Source: Caballeronia pedi
GTDB lineage: Bacteria; Pseudomonadota; Gammaproteobacteria; Burkholderiales; Burkholderiaceae
Direction: 5' to 3'
DNA: 64,000 bases
NCBI RefSeq assembly: GCF_001544915.2
Contig: NZ_FCOE02000012.1
Coordinates: forward strand, 1-64,000
The position numbers were made by a program, and so were the translations under genes. This document shows, piece after piece, positions 1 through 8,042 of this stretch. The notes beneath the pieces are model-generated. The model saw only the letters and a program-made list of their open reading frames with translations. It had not been told where the DNA came from and did not search any database. Position 1 is the stretch's first letter. Each line of letters starts with the position of its first letter.

Positions 1-55
1 TGAGTCCCGTGCAATACAGAACTCAGGCCTCGGCTACCCGCTAGAATTTAACCGT

Positions 56-99
56 CCAACTTCGTGGGGTCAGTTCACATGCGGGTTGGCGTTTTTTTT
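56..99 (+). terminator. possible intrinsic terminator of an upstream gene
   Basis: CCAAC (56-60) can pair with GTTGG (85-89), with an inner GTG/CAC pairing, and is followed by eight T residues at 92-99. The stem is short and the loop long, so this is only a possible terminator for a gene lying before the window. Confidence 0.3.
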
Positions 100-109
100 C
101 ATCCAATGA

Positions 110-916
110 GTGAGTAGACTTGGATCGGAACGGATAGACGAATCAGGTACGAAGGCGATGGACGCGTCTCTGCAACGGATGCTGGAAACGATCGATGCCG
201 ACAAGGCGAAACTGGACGCGATGCGTCCGTTTTCGCATCGGGCTCTGGCTTCGCTGCATCGACGACTGCGGCGCGAATGGTGGAGGCCTGAAGCGCATGG
301 AATCGAGCACGGTGCAGGGTCGTTTCGCGAGACTCAGGTCGTGCTCGACAGCATGACGATGGACGGCAAAGCGCTGCCGCAGCACTGCGAGAGCATGGGC
401 CGTCCCGACGCGATGCGTTTTCTCGATGAGATCATCGCGACGAACGAGCCTCTGACCGCATGGCAGATCAGGAACATCCACAACGTGGTGCTGAAAGGCC
501 GTGCCGGTGAAGAAGCCTGCCGCTATCGGCATGTGAACGTGGCGATAGCCGGCGCGCGTACGACTCCGCCGGATTTTCTCGATGTACCTGTCGAACTGGC
601 TGCGCTCGTCGAGCGGCATGCGAGAGGAGGGATCATGCATCCTCTCGCGCGTGCGGCGGAACTTCATACTCGGTTCGTCAAAATCCATCCGTTCGTGGAC
701 GGAAACGGCAGAACGGGGCGCCTGCTTCTGAATGTCGAATTGATGAAATCCGGTTATCCCCCGGCCGTTATCCGGGACGAGGATCGCGCAGGCTATTGCG
801 ATTCGCTGGATGACGCTTGCGTGAGCGACGACTACACGGGCATTGTCCGGCTGATCGCCGGATCGGTTCAGCGGTCGCTGAACATCTATCTCGACGCGCT
901 CAAAGCGTGCGGCTAA
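110..916 (+). CDS. Fic/DOC family protein (AMPylase-type)
   Basis: The protein has a Fic core with the signature HPFVDGNGRTGR starting at His193, which holds the catalytic His and the anion-hole GNGR. Fic enzymes usually transfer AMP from ATP to a hydroxyl side chain of a target protein. Residues 81-86 read SMTMDG and sit where class II Fic proteins carry the inhibitory (S/T)xxxE(G/N) helix; the Glu is Asp here. Residues before about 70 look like the helical Fic N-terminal region. The start drawn is GTG at 110; ATG at 158 (Met17) is an equally good alternative. No antitoxin gene is adjacent. The family call is firm, the target unknown. Confidence 0.85.
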   Translation: MSRLGSERIDESGTKAMDASLQRMLETIDADKAKLDAMRPFSHRALASLHRRLRREWWRPEAHGIEHGAGSFRETQVVLDSMTMDGKALPQHCESMGRPDAMRFLDEIIATNEPLTAWQIRNIHNVVLKGRAGEEACRYRHVNVAIAGARTTPPDFLDVPVELAALVERHARGGIMHPLARAAELHTRFVKIHPFVDGNGRTGRLLLNVELMKSGYPPAVIRDEDRAGYCDSLDDACVSDDYTGIVRLIAGSVQRSLNIYLDALKACG

Positions 917-1126
917 CGCCGACAGATATCGCGCATCTGTTGGGTCGGGGGCGTCACGCGGCCTTCGCTCCACCCGGCCCGCAAGGACAATTTCGCATTT
1001 AATCAATCGCATAGAGCGATACGACGAATTGGCACGCCGCATGCAATGTTGGTTTGAAGCCAGCGTTGTCTTGCGCCGAACGGCGGGTACGGCATCGGGA
1101 GGCTTTGAAACACAGGGAGCCAACCC

Positions 1127-2209
1127 ATGCCGCTCGCTCGACTGCTTCTCTGCTTTGTCCAGTGCACGTTCGCTGCGGCGATGCTGTTGCCCGTGATCGC
1201 GGGCGCCGCGAGCCTGCCAGCCGCATCGCAAAGTTATGAGGACTCCAGCCATTCGGCCACGCCTCACGCGCTGAGAAGCGGCATCGAACGTCTGCGCGCC
1301 GGGACGTGGTGGGAAGCCAACCGGAAGATCCGCCCGGAACTCGCGCAGGTCGGCGACCTGATGTTCCTCCTGCCGCTTGCCGACAAGAATCTCGAACCAT
1401 CGTCGGATGCGATCGGCCGCGTGCAGCGCCTGCGCGAAGCGCTGCGCAGCCACCAGACGCGCGAACCCGCCGGCTGGTCCCGCCTCGTCGCGCAGGTGCG
1501 GGCAGAGCGCGTGAAAGCCGGCGATATGTCGGCCGTGCTGCTCGCCGATGCCCTCGTCAACGAAGTCCGCTACCGCGACGGAACCGACGGCAGCTACTAC
1601 GCGCCGGCCCGGTTCTTTGTCGAAAGCGGCGTGTGCAAGGATTTCGCCGTCGCCAAGTATCTGCTGCTGCGCGACGCGGGTTTCGACATCGCGCGACTGC
1701 GTCTCGTGTCGCTCGCGCCGCGCTACAACAACACGCCGGACGACTGGCACGTCATCCTCGTCGTGCAGATCGACGGCGCGAGCGAACCGCTCGCACTCGA
1801 TTCACCGAGCGCGCCGATCGCAAAGCGTGCAGATGATACGGATCACGAAACATCAGTTGTTTCTAACGGTCCGTCCGCGCTGCTCGGCGCGATCCTCGCC
1901 GGCCGCAAGCCCGCCGACGCAGTGCTGCGCGCGCCAACGGGACCGCTTGCCGCGCCGCTCAGCCTGTCGGGCCAGGCGCAGCGGCCGCTCGCGACCGTGT
2001 TCAACGAACAGGGCAGCCGTTCGTTCGAGCGCGCCGCGCCGGGCGCGCTCCGACGCGCGTCGGCGGCCGGGCGAAGCGCGAGCGCGATGTATGTCGACGA
2101 AATGGGCGATCCGTGGAAAGTCGACAGATCCGGAACGTTTCCGAAGTGGCGCGTTGCTGCTGATCAGGCGGATGCAGCGGGAAAAATGATCCGCGTGGCG
2201 GTGCGTTGA
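1127..2209 (+). CDS. bacterial transglutaminase-like cysteine proteinase (BTLCP family)
   Basis: The product is 360 residues with an N-terminal signal peptide (hydrophobic residues about 3-28, AGA-type cleavage region). The BTLCP catalytic triad is visible: Cys170 in GVCKDFA, His208 in DWHVILV and Asp225 in LALDS. LapG of the biofilm adhesin system is a member of this family, so a periplasmic protease is likely, but no LapA or LapD partner is nearby. A ribosome site (GGGAG) lies before the ATG. The C-terminal 100 residues are low-complexity, Ala/Arg-rich and outside the catalytic domain. It appears monocistronic. Confidence 0.8.
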   Translation: MPLARLLLCFVQCTFAAAMLLPVIAGAASLPAASQSYEDSSHSATPHALRSGIERLRAGTWWEANRKIRPELAQVGDLMFLLPLADKNLEPSSDAIGRVQRLREALRSHQTREPAGWSRLVAQVRAERVKAGDMSAVLLADALVNEVRYRDGTDGSYYAPARFFVESGVCKDFAVAKYLLLRDAGFDIARLRLVSLAPRYNNTPDDWHVILVVQIDGASEPLALDSPSAPIAKRADDTDHETSVVSNGPSALLGAILAGRKPADAVLRAPTGPLAAPLSLSGQAQRPLATVFNEQGSRSFERAAPGALRRASAAGRSASAMYVDEMGDPWKVDRSGTFPKWRVAADQADAAGKMIRVAVR

Positions 2210-2216
2210 CTGAAGC

Positions 2217-2420
2217 ATGCGACGGAATTCTCTCCGCACTGCGGAGAGAATATTGAGCTGGACCCACCTCAAGACGCTGATGCATATCGACGATCCGCTC
2301 GAGCGCGACTATTACATCGAGCTTTGCCGGCTGGAGCAGTGGTCGTCGCGCCAGTTGCATGAACGGATCCAGTCCATGCTATTCGAGCGATCAAAACCGA
2401 TCCGACGAATAGTTCGGCGC
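2217..2420 (+). pseudogene. remnant of a DUF1016 (YhcG-type PDDEXK nuclease) gene
   Basis: The translated stretch RILSWTHLKTLMHIDDPL, then RDYYIELCRLEQWSSRQL and ERIQSMLFERS, matches the conserved central helical part of DUF1016/YhcG proteins, whose typical pattern is LSWSHF..L..DPL.R.FY.EM.R.E.WS.R.L...I..ML.ER. Upstream N-terminal sequence and the whole downstream PDDEXK nuclease domain are missing. The reading frame then runs into the 3' end of the convergent lyase gene. This is therefore a decayed fragment, not a working gene. Confidence 0.75.
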
Positions 2421-2442
2421 GACAGCCCGCTCTCCATGCTGC

Positions 2443-3363
2443 TCAACGCCCCCAGCGCAGCACGAGCGGATCGAGTCCGCGCGCGACTTTCAACAAGCCG
2501 TCGCGCACAGCAGGATGCATCGCCGCCAGCGGATGACGCACCGCATCCGAACGAATCACGCCGCCTTCCTTCATCAAAGTCTTGCACGCGGCGAGACCGC
2601 ATTGCCGGTTCTCGTAGTTGATGAGCGGAAGCCATTGCTGATACAACTCCGCGGCCTTGCCGGTATCGCCCGCGAAATAGGCGTCGACGATCTTGCGGAT
2701 GCCGTCCGGATAGCCGCCGCCGGTCATCGCGCCGGTCGCGCCTGCATCGAAGTCGGGCATCAGCGTGATGGCTTCTTCGCCGTCCCACGGACCGATGATC
2801 GCGTCGCCGCCGAGTTCGATCAGTTCGCGAAGCTTCGATGCCGCTTGCGCCGTTTCGATCTTGAAGTACGACACGTGTTCCACATCGCGCGCGAGCTTCG
2901 CGAGAAACGATGCCGAAAGCGGCGTGCCCGCGACGGGCGCGTCCTGAATCATGATCGGAATGTCGATCGCATCCGATACGTCGCGATAGAACTCGTGAAT
3001 GCCGCGCTCGCCGACGCGAATCGTCGCGCCGTGATACGGCGGCATGATCATGACCATCGCGGCGCCCGCGTCCTGCGCCGCCCGGCTGCGCTCGGCACAG
3101 ACGCGCGAGCTGAAATGCGTGGTCGTGACGATGACCGGCACGCGGCCCGCGACATGTTCGAGCACGGTGCGTTGCACGGTGTCGCGCTCGGCATCGGACA
3201 GCGCGAACTGCTCGGAGAAGTTCGCGAGTATGCAGATGCCGTGCGAACCGGCATCGATCATGAAATCGATCGCGCGCTTCTGGCCTTCGAGATCGAGGCG
3301 GCCCTGATCGTCGAAGATGGTCGGGGCGACGGGAAATACGCCGCGATAAACAGGTGCAGACAT
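2443..3363 (-). CDS. dihydrodipicolinate synthase/N-acetylneuraminate lyase family protein
   Basis: The protein is 306 residues, the usual size for class I aldolases of the DapA/NanA superfamily. The Schiff-base lysine is probably Lys168 in YFKIETAQ. The catalytic tyrosine segment YNxP of DapA is replaced by IQDAP (residues 139-143), so it is not a true DapA; family members with such changes are 2-keto-3-deoxy sugar-acid aldolases or dehydratases. It is the last gene of the minus-strand cluster that starts with the enolase-superfamily dehydratase at 7898, which fits cleavage or dehydration of a 2-keto-3-deoxy acid. The ATG is preceded by AGGAG. The substrate is inferred from context only. Confidence 0.8.
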   Translation of the reverse strand: MSAPVYRGVFPVAPTIFDDQGRLDLEGQKRAIDFMIDAGSHGICILANFSEQFALSDAERDTVQRTVLEHVAGRVPVIVTTTHFSSRVCAERSRAAQDAGAAMVMIMPPYHGATIRVGERGIHEFYRDVSDAIDIPIMIQDAPVAGTPLSASFLAKLARDVEHVSYFKIETAQAASKLRELIELGGDAIIGPWDGEEAITLMPDFDAGATGAMTGGGYPDGIRKIVDAYFAGDTGKAAELYQQWLPLINYENRQCGLAACKTLMKEGGVIRSDAVRHPLAAMHPAVRDGLLKVARGLDPLVLRWGR

Positions 3364-3387
3364 TGAAGTGTGTCTCCTTTGATATGT

Positions 3388-4344
3388 CTAAATCCGGTAC
3401 AGCGCGCTCGCGTTGTCGAAAAAGAGCGCGAGGCGTTCTTCACGCGTGCGCTGCGCGACGATATTCTTGAAGCCCGTGAAAAGCTCATCGAGCGTGACGA
3501 CGAGACTATCGACCGGAAAGTTGCTCGCGAACATGCACCGCTCGACGCCGAAGTTCTCGATCGCATCGCGCACGACGCGTCCGTTGCGCGCGACGCTCCA
3601 GCTTACACCCGCTTCGCCGATGCCCGATATCTTGAGCCATACGTTCGGCCATCGCGCGAGCGCATCGAGCGCGGCGCGCCATGCAGCGAGTGCTTCGTCG
3701 CTGCGATCCGCGGGCAGCCCCGTGTGATTCACGATGATCTTCATCTGCGGAAAGTCGCGCGCCAGTTCCGCCGCTTCGCCGAAATGCCACCACGGCGCCT
3801 GCAATTCGAACATCAGGCCGCTTTGTGCGAGCAATGCATAGCCACGTCGCCAGCGCGCGCACCGCATCGAGCCGGGCGCATCGAAATCCGCGCGATGCGC
3901 CGCGCGCGCAACGGTCTTCGGCTTGTGGCGCACGCTGCGCGCGAGCGGCATCTCGCGATAGGCGTCGATCACATCGGCGACATCGTCGCGATCGAGCCAG
4001 ATCTGCGCGGCCATCGCGTTCGGCAGGCCGGTGCGTTCGTGCAACGCGGTGGCCCAGCGCGCTTCGCCGAGCGCGTCGCGCGGGTCCCATTCGCCCTCCA
4101 TCATGACCGTCTTCACGACGCGGTGATTGCCCGCCTGCGCGAAGTAATCATCGGGCAGGAAGTTCCTGCAGATCGCCGCGTAGTCGCCATAGCGAAACGG
4201 AATGCGCGGCAGATCGCGCAGCCACGGATGATAGTTGCGCGTCACGTCCCAGAAGTGATGATGTGCATCGACGATGGGCAGGTCCGCGTCGTCGCCGCTT
4301 TCCAGGAAGCGTTCGCGCAAGGCTTCGATGCGCTCTTGCATCAT
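3388..4344 (-). CDS. amidohydrolase family 2 protein, probable sugar lactonase
   Basis: This 318-residue protein has the amidohydrolase_2 signature: the metal-binding HxH in VDAHHHFWD (residues 25-33), a histidine in IIVNHTGLP and a late Asp in ASNFPVD. Members of this group include L-fuconolactonase and L-rhamnono-lactonase as well as aromatic lactonases and decarboxylases. Beside an enolase-superfamily sugar-acid dehydratase, a lactonase role is the natural guess. It lies four bases downstream of the PdxA-like gene and 24 bases upstream of the lyase gene, so it is in the same operon. Residues 1-20 are an acidic extension before the barrel. Confidence 0.78.
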   Translation of the reverse strand: MMQERIEALRERFLESGDDADLPIVDAHHHFWDVTRNYHPWLRDLPRIPFRYGDYAAICRNFLPDDYFAQAGNHRVVKTVMMEGEWDPRDALGEARWATALHERTGLPNAMAAQIWLDRDDVADVIDAYREMPLARSVRHKPKTVARAAHRADFDAPGSMRCARWRRGYALLAQSGLMFELQAPWWHFGEAAELARDFPQMKIIVNHTGLPADRSDEALAAWRAALDALARWPNVWLKISGIGEAGVSWSVARNGRVVRDAIENFGVERCMFASNFPVDSLVVTLDELFTGFKNIVAQRTREERLALFFDNASALYRI

Positions 4345-4348
4345 GGCA

Positions 4349-5350
4349 TCAGCTCAGACGGTCCTGCGCCATGCGCACGGCGATATCGAACGCTTTCTGC
4401 GTCGCGCCCACATCGGCACGACTCTGGCCGTGTATATCGAACGCGGTGCCGTGCGCGGGCGTCGTGACCGGCACGGGCAGGCCGCCGTGCACCGTGACGC
4501 CGCGCCAGAAGCCCATCAGCTTCATCGCGATCTGACCTTGGTCGTGATACATCGTGACCACGCCGTCGAAGACCTTCTGATCGCGCGCGCGCACGAAGAT
4601 GGTGTCGGCGGGAAAGGGGCCTTGCGCGTCGTAACCCTGCGCGCGCGCCTGTTCGACGGCTGGCGCGATCACGTCGATTTCCTCGCGGCCGAACGCGCCG
4701 TTATCGCCGTTATGCGGATTGAAACCGCATACCGCGATGCGCGGCTCGTGCACGCCCGCGCGCTTCAATCCATCGTGAATCAGTTGCACCGCGCCGATGA
4801 CGCGTTCCGGCGTGAGCTTCGCGCTCACATCCTTCAACGCGATATGCGAGGTCACGCGCGAGGTCCACAGCTCGTCGAGTACGTTGAACTCGCAGAACGC
4901 GCCGCTGTAATCGAGCTGGCGCGCGAACCATTCCATTTCGTCGTTCGTCTCCATGCCGGCCATATGCAGCGAGGTCTTGTTGACGGGCGCGAAGAGCATC
5001 GCCTGCGTGCGGTTCGCACGCGTCAGCGCGAGTGCCTGTTTGAAGGCTTCGAGGCTGTAGCGGCCGCCGCGCTCCGTCGCTGCGGCGCGTTCGTACGGCG
5101 CGTCGTCGGGCAGGCGGAAGTCGATGAGCGAAGGCACGTCGGTGTCGCGCGTGGCGGCGGATTCATCGTCTATTACGCGATACTCGAAGCGTTGCTGCGC
5201 GATCTCCATGCCGTGATCGAGCTCACGCCTGTCGCCGATGATGAGCAGATCCGCGCGCGCGCGATTTTCAGGCTTTGCGATGAGACGCGCGATGAGTTCG
5301 GGACCGATGCCGGCGGGATCGCCGAGAAGAACTGCAATGCGAGGTTTCAT
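4349..5350 (-). CDS. PdxA-family NAD-dependent dehydrogenase (PdxA2 type)
   Basis: The start MKPRIAVLLGDPAGIGPELI is the hallmark N-terminus of the PdxA family, which fixes the start at 5350 although the frame stays open upstream. The three divalent-metal histidines are visible at His169 (TSHIALKD), His213 (NPHNGD) and His269 (MYHDQGQ). PdxA proper oxidises 4-phosphohydroxy-L-threonine. PdxA2 enzymes act on D-threonate or D-erythronate 4-phosphate together with a DUF1537 kinase. No such kinase is seen in this cluster, so the substrate here is open. Length (333 aa) is normal. It is embedded in the sugar-acid operon. Confidence 0.85.
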   Translation of the reverse strand: MKPRIAVLLGDPAGIGPELIARLIAKPENRARADLLIIGDRRELDHGMEIAQQRFEYRVIDDESAATRDTDVPSLIDFRLPDDAPYERAAATERGGRYSLEAFKQALALTRANRTQAMLFAPVNKTSLHMAGMETNDEMEWFARQLDYSGAFCEFNVLDELWTSRVTSHIALKDVSAKLTPERVIGAVQLIHDGLKRAGVHEPRIAVCGFNPHNGDNGAFGREEIDVIAPAVEQARAQGYDAQGPFPADTIFVRARDQKVFDGVVTMYHDQGQIAMKLMGFWRGVTVHGGLPVPVTTPAHGTAFDIHGQSRADVGATQKAFDIAVRMAQDRLS

Positions 5351-5376
5351 GTTCGTAGGGTCTGTTGGGTCTGTGA

Positions 5377-6675
5377 TCAGCGTGTGCGGCGCAGATCGAT
5401 TGCGATCGAACCGAAGATATACACCAGCGCGCACGCGCCGTAAAAGTGCAGCACCGCATCGAAGGAACCGGTGCGCTGAAGAATGAAGCCGGTGATGAGC
5501 GGAATCGAAATGCCGCCGACGCTGCCCGCGCAATTCATGCACGCACCGAGCAGACCGACGCGCCCGGGGCTTGCGAGCAGCGAAGGCAGGCTCCAGTAGA
5601 GGCTGCCCCACATCAGCAGGAACGATGCGCCGCACAGCACCGCGACCGCGACGACGGGCGACGTGATCGTCGGCAGCGCGGCGAACACGGCGAGCGTCGC
5701 CGCGCCCGATACGGCGATCATGCTCTTCACGACCTTGCCGCGCGAGAAGTTCATCGCGCACAGCGCATCGCACAGAAAGCCGCCCGACAGCGAGCCGAGC
5801 GCGCCCGCGAGAAAGATGAAGAAGGTCGCCGCGCCGATCTGCGACAGGCTCAGGCCCCGCGCCTGCGTCAGATAGCTCGGGCCCCACGTGAGCAGGCCGA
5901 AGAAGATCATCGCCCAGCTCATGCGGCCGACGCACATCGCGATGGTCGAGCGCAGCGGCAGCGGCGCATCGTCATGGACCGCGCGCGCGGCGCTGGACAC
6001 GGACGGCGCGCCGTCGCGGATATGCGCGAGTTCCGCGCCGTTCACGCCCGGATGCTTCGCGGGATCGTCGCGCAGATAGCGCCATGCGAGCCAGCCACAC
6101 GCGATCGTGGCAAGCCCCGCGACGACGAACGCGGTGCGCCACGAGCCGAACATGAGGATCAGATTCGAGATCGCGAGGCCGCCGATCGCCGCGCCGAGCG
6201 GCGAGCCCGCATCCATCAGCACCGCGCCGCGCGCGCGTTCGCTGCGCGACAGCCAGAGCGCGTTGAGCTTGCTGCCGGCGGGAAAGAGCGGCGCTTCCGC
6301 GCCGCCGAGACCGACGCGCAGAAACAGCATCGACAGGCCACCGGTGGCGGCTCCCATCAAGGTCTGAAAGAGACCCCACAACACTGTTGCGCCCGCAACG
6401 ACCTTGCGCGGTCCCAGTTTGTCGATGAGCCAGCCGCCCGGAATCTGCAATAGCGCATACGACCAGAAGAAGCTCGAGAGCACGAGCCCCTGCATCGCGG
6501 GCGAGAGCGCGAACTCCTTCGCGATGGTGGGCATCGCGATGGAAAGCGAGATGCGGTCCACGAGGTTGATCAGCGTGATGAGGAACACCACGCCGAAGAT
6601 GCGCCAGCGTACGCTCGTCGCGTGTGCGGATGCAGCGGCGTCGTGCGCCGCGGGTGATTCGATCCTGCTCTCCAT
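5377..6675 (-). CDS. MFS transporter, anion:cation symporter (ACS) type
   Basis: The 432-residue protein has about 12 hydrophobic segments and the MFS loop signature GGWLIDKLGPRKVV after TM2. The sequence resembles the hexuronate/glucarate/phthalate ACS group (for example NLVDRISLSIAMPTIAKEF in TM1). It lies in the middle of the sugar-acid operon, so it probably imports the acid substrate. The N-terminal 20 residues are a polar Ala-rich tail. The ATG has AGGAGAC upstream. Confidence 0.85.
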   Translation of the reverse strand: MESRIESPAAHDAAASAHATSVRWRIFGVVFLITLINLVDRISLSIAMPTIAKEFALSPAMQGLVLSSFFWSYALLQIPGGWLIDKLGPRKVVAGATVLWGLFQTLMGAATGGLSMLFLRVGLGGAEAPLFPAGSKLNALWLSRSERARGAVLMDAGSPLGAAIGGLAISNLILMFGSWRTAFVVAGLATIACGWLAWRYLRDDPAKHPGVNGAELAHIRDGAPSVSSAARAVHDDAPLPLRSTIAMCVGRMSWAMIFFGLLTWGPSYLTQARGLSLSQIGAATFFIFLAGALGSLSGGFLCDALCAMNFSRGKVVKSMIAVSGAATLAVFAALPTITSPVVAVAVLCGASFLLMWGSLYWSLPSLLASPGRVGLLGACMNCAGSVGGISIPLITGFILQRTGSFDAVLHFYGACALVYIFGSIAIDLRRTR

Positions 6676-6722
6676 GTCTGTCTCCTGAAATGTGCGGGCT
6701 GCATCGGCCCTGCATCATTGGG

Positions 6723-7898
6723 TCATTCGATGATGTCGAAATCGCTCAGATGCTTGTCGGACAGCGTGATGCCGAGGCCCGGCGTTTCATCGGAGAGTTG
6801 CAGATAACCGTTCTCCGGTTGCGGCTCGCCATCGAAGATGTAGTAGAAGAGTTCGTTGCCCACTTCCACATCGAACACGGGGAAGAACTCGGACATCGGG
6901 CTCGCGGTGCTCGCCATCGTCAGGTGATAGTTATGCATCTGGCCCGCATGCGGAATCACGGGCACGGACCAGGCTTCGGCCATTGCGTTGATCTTGCGCG
7001 CGGCGGTGATGCCGCCCACGCGGTTGGTGTCGTACTGGATCACGTCCACGGCGCGGCGTTCCAGCAGATCCTTGAAGCCGTAGCTCGTGAACTCGTGCTC
7101 GCCGCCGGAAATCGGCACGATGTTCATCTTCTTCAGCTCCTGATAGCCTTCGACGTCGTCGCCGATCACGGGCTCTTCGAGCCAGCGCGGATTGAATTCG
7201 GCAAGACGCGGCAGCATGCGGCGCGCGTATTCCAGCGTCCAGCCCATGTAGCATTCCAGCATGATGTCCACATCGTCGCCTGCGAGTTCGCGTAACAGGC
7301 GGACCTGTTCCAGATTCTTCGCCATGCCTTTCGGACCATCTTTCGGGCCATAGCCGAAGCGCATCTTCATCGCGGTGAAGCCCTGGTCGAGATAGCCCTG
7401 GGCTTCCGCGAGAAAGGCGTCGCGGTCGTCGTTGTTATAGAGCTTCGACGCATAGCACCAGATCTTCTCTTTCGTGCGGCCGCCGAGCAGCTTGAAGACG
7501 GGCTTTTTCACCGCCTTGCCCATGATGTCCCACAGCGCGATGTCCACTGCTGAGATCGCCGCCATGCCGATGCCCTTGCGGCCCCATGCGAGGGTGCGCC
7601 GATACATCTTTTGCCAGATGTATTCGTGATCGAACGGATCCTCGCCGATGGCGATCGGCGCGAGATATTCATCGACGATCTGCTTCGCGACGCGTGGCGC
7701 GAGCGCGCAATTGCCGATGCCGACCGTGCCGTCGTCACATTCGATCTCGACGACGAGCCAGCCGTGGAAACGGAACGAGCCCATCGCGTCGCCGCGTTCG
7801 TAGAGAACGTCGACGGCGTTGGTGCAGAAGTGCGATTGCGGCGGCACGACCTTGCCTTTCCATTCGAAAACGCGCGCGCGGACATGCTTGATCTTCAT
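6723..7898 (-). CDS. enolase-superfamily dehydratase, L-rhamnonate dehydratase-like
   Basis: The 391-residue protein has the N-terminal capping domain and TIM barrel of the mandelate racemase/enolase superfamily. Putative metal ligands are Glu215 (MLECYMGW), Glu241 (WLEEP) and Glu267 (SGGEHEF); the general-base region is Lys178 (MKMR) and His317 (PHAGQMHNYH). The C-terminal stretch with HNYHLTMASTASPMSEFFPV and the closing PGLGI resemble rhamnonate dehydratases. First-ligand Glu instead of the usual Asp is a point of note. The start is set at MKIKHVRARV with GGAG nine bases upstream; an in-frame extension to 8000 overlaps the regulatory region and is rejected. It is the first gene of the operon. 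Confidence 0.85.
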   Translation of the reverse strand: MKIKHVRARVFEWKGKVVPPQSHFCTNAVDVLYERGDAMGSFRFHGWLVVEIECDDGTVGIGNCALAPRVAKQIVDEYLAPIAIGEDPFDHEYIWQKMYRRTLAWGRKGIGMAAISAVDIALWDIMGKAVKKPVFKLLGGRTKEKIWCYASKLYNNDDRDAFLAEAQGYLDQGFTAMKMRFGYGPKDGPKGMAKNLEQVRLLRELAGDDVDIMLECYMGWTLEYARRMLPRLAEFNPRWLEEPVIGDDVEGYQELKKMNIVPISGGEHEFTSYGFKDLLERRAVDVIQYDTNRVGGITAARKINAMAEAWSVPVIPHAGQMHNYHLTMASTASPMSEFFPVFDVEVGNELFYYIFDGEPQPENGYLQLSDETPGLGITLSDKHLSDFDIIE

Positions 7899-7985
7899 CT
7901 TCGGTGTCTCCGGTTCTATTCGGGTGGAGCCGCTGAAACGAGGGTTTGCGCGGCTGTATCGGGTAGCGCTAGTGTGCGAAACTCC

Positions 7986-8038
7986 GCGATAACTGACCAT
8001 TGAATTATTTGCATCAGGCTATTTCCTGGAGTTATCGC
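7986..8038. promoter_or_regulatory. inverted repeat in the divergent dehydratase/LysR promoter
   Basis: GCGATAACT (7986-7994) is repeated as its exact reverse complement AGTTATCGC (8030-8038), with 35 bases between. The half-site centres are 44 bases apart, about four helical turns. It lies between the operon start (7898) and the LysR start (8043), as expected for a LysR-type binding region. Confidence 0.6.
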
Positions 8039-8042
8039 TCGC

